A stretch of 64,000 nucleotides of DNA, taken from assembly GCA_963669155.1 (NCBI GenBank), contig OZ022576.1, positions 35,992,297-36,056,296 on the forward strand, read 5' to 3'. The translations under genes and the position numbers were made by a program. This DNA comes from Arbacia lixula. Taxonomy: Eukaryota; Echinodermata; Echinoidea; Arbacioida; Arbaciidae. This document shows, piece after piece, positions 56,721 to 64,000 of the stretch (its first letter is position 1; each line of letters starts with the position of its first letter). The notes beneath the pieces were generated by a model that was not told the DNA's origin, made no database searches, and saw nothing but the letters and a program-made list of their open reading frames with translations.

Positions 56721-58809
56721 GAGGGACAATACAAGAGAACGTGTTAGGAGACAAAACACGTGACAGCAAGACAATTAGACGAATAACAATGAATATCTAC
56801 ATTACTTACATATCATTGCGGATACATTATTTTTCGAGGCTATCGGGGTTTGTTGTCACGATTTCACGTTCTTCATAAATAGTGCCTGCAAAGAATGAGA
56901 CTGCACGTGATTTACTTTAAAGGGAATATACTGCACTGCGAGGGCAGAAAAAAACGTCAAAAGGGTGATCGTGAGCAATCTTCTTACCAATGTCTGAAAT
57001 TCATGACTTGTCCATCTTTAATAGAAACGTTTGCTCACGATCCTTTTTTTGAAGGCTATCTGTCTTCCCAGTACAGTATATTCCCATCAAGCAACGTTCA
57101 ATGCCAATCACTGGAAGCAAGACAGAGAGGCAGATGTAGGGACAGAACATAGGCATGTCGATAGAGAAGCAAATCAAACCTTGGAAGCTTGTGCTATGTT
57201 TCAAATATTACAATTCGGACCACGATTTACATTAAGGAGCGAATTATAGGGTAATTCTGGTGATACTATCAAATGTTAATATCAATAATTTTAGCATTGA
57301 TGTGCCACTCCACTCATCATTAGCTCCACAATTTATCAGACGAATGGTTACGATAAACGAAGGGAAAAACAGTGTCCCCCTTTTAAAAAACAATCATCAT
57401 GGTCACAATTAAAACCCTTCATTTTACTCTTCAATTGTGATTTCCTTTATCACGATGCCTGGTGATGAAAAAAATCTAAGCCCTACTACCCAGCAACACA
57501 TAATCGTATGTGCTGATATTCATACCAACATTACTGCACTGGCTTCACGCTGTGAGCTCAGATATATATTTAAGTAGTAATTCATTGCCATCGAGATCAA
57601 ATTCGAGGGTCAAAGTATTATTGACTCTCAATGTATCGAAGCAAACGTTGCAGAAAAAAAAACCCAGAAAGCTCAATGTCTAGCGTCAGCGGACCTTTAC
57701 ATGAACAATAGGACCCTACAATGCCGTAGACACAATCACATTGATGCCGTGGAATATTGGTGGTGAAGTCTGTGGTAATACACAATATAGCACTGGAGAA
57801 TTGTGCAATAATCTAAGCGTCATGAATACGTGATCCAACGGGTGGAAGGCATTGAAACACAGCAATACCAATCTAAATCGAGTTTGATTTTACTAGCACT
57901 CTGGTGAACATGTTCACAAAATAACACACTTTTGAAGGCTATAATTGAGTGATTTTGTATTAAATAAAGACACGATGAAACCTACAAATCAGTACATTGT
58001 TTACTGTCTGTGTACATTCCATTTGAAATCAATTTCGCCTTACCAGTGTCAACACAGCCTCACAATGCTTAAAAAATATATGTATAATAATTTTGGGCAG
58101 GTCATGAAAGCAGCAAAATTGGAATAGGACTTATTTTATACTCAGTTTTTCTCAAAAGTTTAATATGTGTACACAAAGATGAATTTTCAACTCAAGCTAC
58201 TGGAACTATAATTTTAGAGCTCCAAACGAACGAAAGAACATCACACACATCTAAGAGGTACTTGGAAAAGTTAATCAGTCAAAGCATAGGTATGACAAGA
58301 GACAAAAGAGTCGTTAAAATACGTAAACGAACAAATAAAACATTGCCTTTTTTGACATTGAAAACGTGATGTATACTGTACAAACCCATACCTTGCGTGA
58401 AAGCGATTAATACCCTCTGAAAAAAACCGAACAATAGAACAGGCTTTTTATACGCTACATTACCTGCGAAAAGATCAATAACAAATCTTTAAATTGCATA
58501 AGCCTCATGATTGTGTCCTTGATAGCATATTCAAAAACTCTAGTGAACCAAGTTGTGGAAAGCGAACAAATACTAAACGCTTGATGAGCAACAATATCCC
58601 ATGTACGCTTATATGAGAATAAAAAGATGTATACATGTATTTCCTATTGTAAGTGCATTCACCTCAAACCCACTCCAAATGTACGCCGTTCAGACGATCA
58701 GAAATATCACACACAAGTCTCCAAAACAGTGGTTCTGTGGTCACGATAAGAACAATTTTGGGGAAATGCTTTTCACCTGAGATTTATGTAGATTTTCTAT
58801 AATATGTAA

Positions 58810-59330
58810 TTCGCCCTCTTCCTCTTACTACTATCTCGTGTCTCCCTTGTCTCTCTCTTCACCTCTCTCCTCTATGCTTACTTCAGTGCATCTCTATCCA
58901 CTGTGTATCTCATCTGCTCTTTGCTGCTCTCTCTCTCTCTCTCTCTCTCTCTTACACTCTTTCCTATCTTTACACTCTTTCTCCTCCTTGCTTCATTATA
59001 TCTCTACACACTGTACTCAATCCTCCCCTCCCCTGTACACACGATAGTCATTCCTCTTTCCTCCTCTCTCTTATCTTTGTTTACTCTATTATACATGAGT
59101 GTACATTGGTGCAAGTTCTCTGTTTAATATGTATGCCTTGTATGGTCTATTGTGTAGGGCATCGGTCTACACACTTCACTATGAAAACCTGGCCCACTAT
59201 GAGGAATCAGTTAGTGTTTGCTTGGTGCCTGTATGTCGGTGATTTAGGTTGCACCCATCAGCATGTACCCATATCTATGGAGAACAGAAGAGAGTTTGCA
59301 ATATGAGCTCACCCTGTTGGGCCTTGTGAG

Positions 59331-59373
<43 letters not shown>
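58810..59373. repeat. Pyrimidine-rich region with (CT)n tracts, unit B
   Basis: Partner of 20510-21060; the run at 59333-59373 is expanded. Confidence 0.85.
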
Positions 59374-59376
<3 letters not shown>

Positions 59377-59824
59377 CATCACATGCACCTTGATTGAAGA
59401 CTATTTAAAAGGCAAAGGTAGTAGCTCCTACTTTAGTAGCTTCTTAGGTCCTCATATGCTCTGTCTTGATGAATGATCTTGTACTGTGCGTGGTTGTGAC
59501 TGCTTTATGACTGCTTCCCGCACCCGTAATATGTGTCAGGTGTGAGCTTGTCAGCACCCATTAAGAATATCGTTGGCATTTCTATTAAAGGACACCCCTC
59601 CGAAATGCAATTACAAATCAACATGGTGTTTTCAACACGTCTGTGTCACTTTATTCTCATGTACATTTCCATGACCATTCGCAATTCTTATAATATGAAA
59701 GAAATCGATTTCGATTAATCAATTAATTTCAATTATCAGCAGTGTAGGATGTGATATTGAGCTCTGGTATAAAACATTGGTGCAAACGAGTGGGTACGAC
59801 AATCGTGTACCTTACCTAATCATT

Positions 59825-60440
59825 TACAAATATAATCATTACAGAAAACATTCCAATGACATATAGCACAGCCGAGTATAACTTCAATCTGAGTAGACGA
59901 AACATACATGTATTACCATCTTGTGTGATAATTAAGTACTCCCCTAATAATATGTTTATAGAAAACATTCCAATTACATACGGCACAGCAGAGAATGACT
60001 TCAAACTGAGAAGAATAAACATTAATGTACTACTATCTTTTGTGATGATCAAGATCTTCACCTATTTAAAACAAATTATTACAGAAAACATTCAAATGAC
60101 ATACCGCACAGCCAAGAATTACTTCAAACTAAGTAGATAATGATTATAGAAAACATTCCAATAACATACGGCACAGCCGAGTATGACCACAAACTGAGTA
60201 GAATAAACTTACGTGTACTACTATCATTTGTGATAATCAAGATCTACACCTATCTTAATACAATTATTACAGAAAACATTCCAATACCATACGGCACAGC
60301 CGAGAATTACTTCAAACTAAGTAGATAATGATTAGAGAAGACATTCCAATACCATACAGCACAGCCGAGTATGACCACACACTGAGTAGAACAAACATAC
60401 GTGTACTACCATCTGCTGTGATAATCAGAACTAGTCATAA
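59825..60440 (+). repeat. Tandem repeat with an open reading frame, unit B (expanded)
   Basis: About six units, alternating long (~120 bp) and short (~62 bp) forms. Translation gives repeated ENIPITYGTAE and FKLSRINIRVLLSFVIIKI, with successive frames meeting at TAATGA-like joints. No start context, splice pattern or homology suggests a protein. Confidence 0.8.
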
Positions 60441-62544
60441 AGTAGCTATACAGAGAAAAGAAGCAAGAAATCAGAAACTCAAAGTGTGGAGAAGTTATAG
60501 TACGTTTTACAACCAGCTATATGTTTCTTTCAAAATCTGAAAGAGAGGGTATCAGTCTCAACGTTTCGGGCAGTTTTCCTTGTCCGTCATCTGGATGTAA
60601 GACAGAACATGCCACAAAGCTACTAGCCAATATGAAACATTTTCTACACTTGGATGTGTTAGAAGAAATGTTCCAAAGCACTCATAGAACACCTTCAGGC
60701 ATATAATTAAAATGAACTTTTATTGGCAAAGAGTCGACCATTGGTTGTAATTCCACAAAGAGTACACAGATAATTAATCGTTTAAGTAGTAATCGTATAA
60801 GTAGTATTATCTCAATGTTGTCACAAATCGCTGAGAGTGGTTGAAGAAATATTTCACTTCATCTTCTTCCACATTAAGCATTAAGAAAACCACATAAAAA
60901 GAAAAAAATACAACTGAAAAACAAAAACAATATAATACATTAACAAAAAAACAAAACAAACTTCTTTTAACCAAAACGTTGTAAATTTGTATTCAAAGAG
61001 TTTGAAAGAAGTGGGCTTAACCAAAAACTGATCTGGTTTGCCAGAAATGAAAACTAAAATTGTGCATTTTTTATTTCCCACAATACAGAAAGTTAGACAT
61101 GTGCTAAGATTATTTGTGACAATGACTTCATATAGTAATATTAGATGGTAAATATTTGTTTATATTAGGCCGAGGGATATTCACAGTCGTCAGGTTTACA
61201 TATATTTATATAACTACGTTTTGTACGATATGTACAGATATATGTTGTTTTTAGTGACTTGTAATTCACTCGCTTCTGCTTCTTAAAATTATTTCCCTGT
61301 GTTAGATCGAAACACTAAATACGAGGTGTAAACATTTCGTTGACACTTTTGATCATTTTACAAAAAAAATAAACAACATACACAAACTCTACACGCCTAA
61401 TTTTTAATATAAACAACTCTTCCTTTCTGCATGTAATTTTGTACCATTATTTTGTATTGAAAATGGTTGATATAATTATGTTTCGAACTGTTCTCTCCAC
61501 CCTTTATGCAGAGTGATGTTTGGCCTCTCCATTACCCCACTTGATTTTCATGTTATCGGATGAATTGACGTAAATTTTGATTCCCACGTATAACTCCACC
61601 CAACCCTTTTCCATCACTTTAATACTAACATTCTGATCATAAAAACAGATTCAAATTACACACGGCGCCACCGAGTAGGTCTTCGTATAGTGTAAGACAA
61701 ACATATTTAATCGACGTATTTTTAAGCAATTGATATTTAAGTCTGCTATATATGTGCATGGTACGCAGATCAATATAATGATGATAATGTAATAACACAA
61801 TGATTTCAGCTCCCTTCAATTCATCCTGATAGGAGGTTGGCCGGAAGAAGAAATAGAAAAGGGGGATAAGAAAGAGGCGCCGAAAGGGAAGCTATCAAAG
61901 CTGTCTTTTTTTTGCTGAAAGACAGAACATACCACAAAGCTAATAGCCAATGTGACAAATAAATCAGAAAATAAATCAATACTTATACAATCAATACACT
62001 TCTCTCATTCTAATGATATGATTATCAGGAAAAACATACATTATTCAGACATACTTTTTTCTGGAACCAAAATAATACCTACCAACAAAAGACATTTTTA
62101 GTATGTTGAATTAATCTTTTTTACTGGATAAAACCTGATACCCTTTATTTTGTATTTAAATAATGTGTTTATATGTTGTTACGAAGAGTTCCCTTCACCC
62201 TTTTTGCTTTGTTTCATTTGCTTAATACATCATCACACTGCCCACATGAAATACATAGTGAGATTTGGTCCTTCCATTGACTTCCATGTTATCGGATGAA
62301 TTGAAGTAAATCATTGTTCTCCTCGGAGAACGCCAACTAACCCTTTTATACCACTTCACTACCTCAGGACTCAGATCAGTCCTTTAACCTTCCAACCGTT
62401 CGATATGTGTTGTGAACGGTGGGTGATAAAGAACTCATTGATAGCCATTCATCTCGAGTGACTTTTGTGTTGACAAGCGATACTTGCTGCGTATGCTGCT
62501 TATCGGTACCTCACCATCCAAATTGGATTGTATCGCCATGACAA

Positions 62545-62885
62545 TGTGTCCATGTTTAAATACTAATCCCTTCTCGACATATCTCAAAGACTGGATCGGA
62601 TACTGGCCGATACTTCTGCAGCACGTGTCATCCACGTGACCCAAGCCTGACTTATTTAATAAAGGTTGTAGAATGGCAATTTCCAACGAACAACTGGGCA
62701 GGATTCCACTTTAAAACGTGGAGTTCATGACATTCATGTCTGGAACAATACTAGGCAGACATTTCTTCAGAAGATGTGTGGGCATTGGATTAATATTACA
62801 GGACATCGTAGTAAGCTGGTTTACTTCTCGCTTCTCGCCTCATCTTAGAGTTCGGTATATGGGGTTGAAAAGATTCACGAAGTGT
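62545..62885. other. ~340-bp segment present only in unit B
   Basis: Flanked by TGTGTC (62546-62551 region and 62884-62889 region). Unit A reads straight through near 24160. Insertion with a 6-bp duplication, or deletion in unit A by microhomology; the ends show no inverted repeats. Confidence 0.5.
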
Positions 62886-63388
62886 GTCTCATATGATTAC
62901 TTCTTGTCCGTTGAATGTATTCCACTTGCCATCTGGTCGGTAAGAAACATATTCAATAGAACAATTACGACATACTTTATCTATGTATAATGCCTATCCT
63001 TAAAAATGAGATTTAGTAAGAAGTAAGTTTAAACAATTACCAGTTGCCATTTTTTTTATTAATGATAAATACAATAGCTACGATGATGTTGAGGATTTTG
63101 ATAAAGATTGAAATGTGATTGATATGTAAATGATGGTAATGATATCAAATCGATGATATGTGTATTGACATTGTAAATTGTTATTGCATAATTACAATAT
63201 AAACACGTTTCTATCCCATACAAAACTTGACGAAGACAATGAAAAGTTTATTTTAATGACATGGTAGGGTCTTATTTCAGAAATCGCAATGGTGATTATA
63301 CACTTCTACACAATCTACAACTAAATAATTTAGGAGAGGAAGAGGAAGACAGGAAATAAGATGATGGGTACGAGACAAGATGGCATGC

Positions 63389-63475
63389 TCATCTTACCAG
63401 CTCTTCGGCGAGTCCCGTAGTGAGATTGTAGAGCTGCAGCACCGTAGACTGTTGACTAAACTTTCCCTTATGCTC
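63389..63475 (-). CDS. Last coding exon of a third plexin (rest lies beyond the right edge)
   Basis: Acceptor tctgaag then [20 protein letters not shown], ending LAEELVR and a TGA at 63389-63391. It matches the terminal exon of copy 2 (24689-24778) with one codon fewer and is followed downstream by the same flank. The preceding exon, 320 bp upstream in copy 2, is not found before base 64000, so its intron is longer or the exon is outside the window. It shows that the array has at least three members. Confidence 0.8.
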   Translation of the reverse strand, partial: EHKGKFSQQSTVLQLYNLTTGLAEELVR

Positions 63476-64000
63476 CTTCAGACAAAGCAAAGTTAAAATC
63501 ATACATGCATTTAAGTTAATGTGATCAATTTTGAGGAGTGACAATATTTACTCAGATCTTTGTTTTTATGGTACTAAAGAGGGGATTGATTAATTGTTTC
63601 GATAATAGAATTCCGCATTAGTCACGTATATAATATATCTTACTACATCAGGAATAGAATGAGAAAGAAACTAATAATATGAGCCTAATTCTGCAGCTAA
63701 TGATGTTTTCAGTCTTTAAATATTATCTCACACACAGTACTTAATTTACAACTACACAGATGAATTACAATGTTTTTCCAACTCATTGTTTATATGTGTT
63801 TATTGTATCGCTATATATTGTCATGTTATTGTGCTGATGGAGAGCAAATTTCCATGATTTTGGACTGAATAAAATACCTCGTATCTTGTATGATGACACA
63901 TTTTATAATTGATAAATTGCATCATGTAGATTTAAATAACCAAACATAAACACAATTGTGGATTTTTTTATCGTTTGATTCAAAATCTACAAATGAAATG
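63476..64000. other. Intron of plexin 3, nothing recognised
   Basis: First ~100 bp resemble the copy 2 intron after 24778; the rest has no partner. No exon of the GAP domain was found in it. Confidence 0.6.

Larger units (their letters stand above)
51728..57200. other. Intergenic region upstream of plexin 2, no intact gene
   Basis: Follows unit A 12710-18930 block by block, without the MITE at 16339-16728 and with the first 110-bp repeat array reduced. No RNA gene recognised. Confidence 0.6.
37228..63575. repeat. Segmental duplication, unit B
   Basis: Counterpart of unit A. It contains the 5' two thirds of the plexin 2 extracellular exons, its upstream flank and the end of plexin 3. Similarity is lost after about 63575. 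Sequence 24841-37227 has no partner in the window because the matching parts of copies 1 and 3 lie outside it. Confidence 0.88.

Noticed and set aside
62435-62686. 83-codon minus-strand frame partly shared with unit A
   Set aside because: The unit A partner is short and stops early; no splice or domain support.

Overview
The window is animal genomic DNA: an intron-rich, AT-rich stretch with many small introns, microsatellites and non-autonomous transposons. It is dominated by plexin (semaphorin receptor) genes in tandem on the minus strand. The Mag/SURL-like Ty3/gypsy element and the general look suggest a marine invertebrate deuterostome, most likely an echinoderm such as a sea urchin. The species is inference.

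Layout. Three head-to-tail plexin genes are represented. Plexin copy 1 (1-12509) contributes its 5' half (16 exons, signal peptide to the second IPT domain) and runs off the left edge. Plexin copy 2 (24689-51056) is complete: 36 exons with consistent intron phases, about 1869 codons, including sema, three PSI, four IPT-like domains, one membrane span, a split GAP domain and an inserted Rho-binding domain. Plexin copy 3 contributes only its last coding exon (63389-63475). Copies 1 and 2 with their upstream flanks are a tandem segmental duplication (1-24840 versus 37228-63575) whose introns and intergenic DNA still align almost throughout. Differences are therefore readable as insertion polymorphism: a TTAA-flanked element at 674-1672, a 390-bp MITE at 16339-16728, a 179-bp hairpin insert at 22360-22538, a 470-bp CpG-rich block before plexin 2, and a young LTR retrotransposon at 38459-43420.

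Most interesting signals. (1) The 3' end of sema exon 1 is repeated downstream as an array of cassette-like pseudo-duplicate exons. In copy 2 two of them have good splice sites, a 0-0 phase, and spacers of only 28-34 nt, too short for neighbouring units to be spliced together. (2) The sema segment just upstream is strongly diverged between the two copies although the flanking exon and intron sequence is nearly identical. (3) The plexin 2 GAP domain lacks both arginine-finger motifs of canonical plexins. (4) The LTR element has landed 13 bp from a splice acceptor of plexin 2. Together these suggest a diversifying receptor array with conserved architecture but altered intracellular signalling. 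The functional reading is inference.

The two intergenic regions (about 12.5-24.7 kb and 51-63.4 kb) show no convincing intact gene. They carry old internal duplications, minisatellites, GA/CT tracts and a tandem repeat that happens to stay open in one frame.
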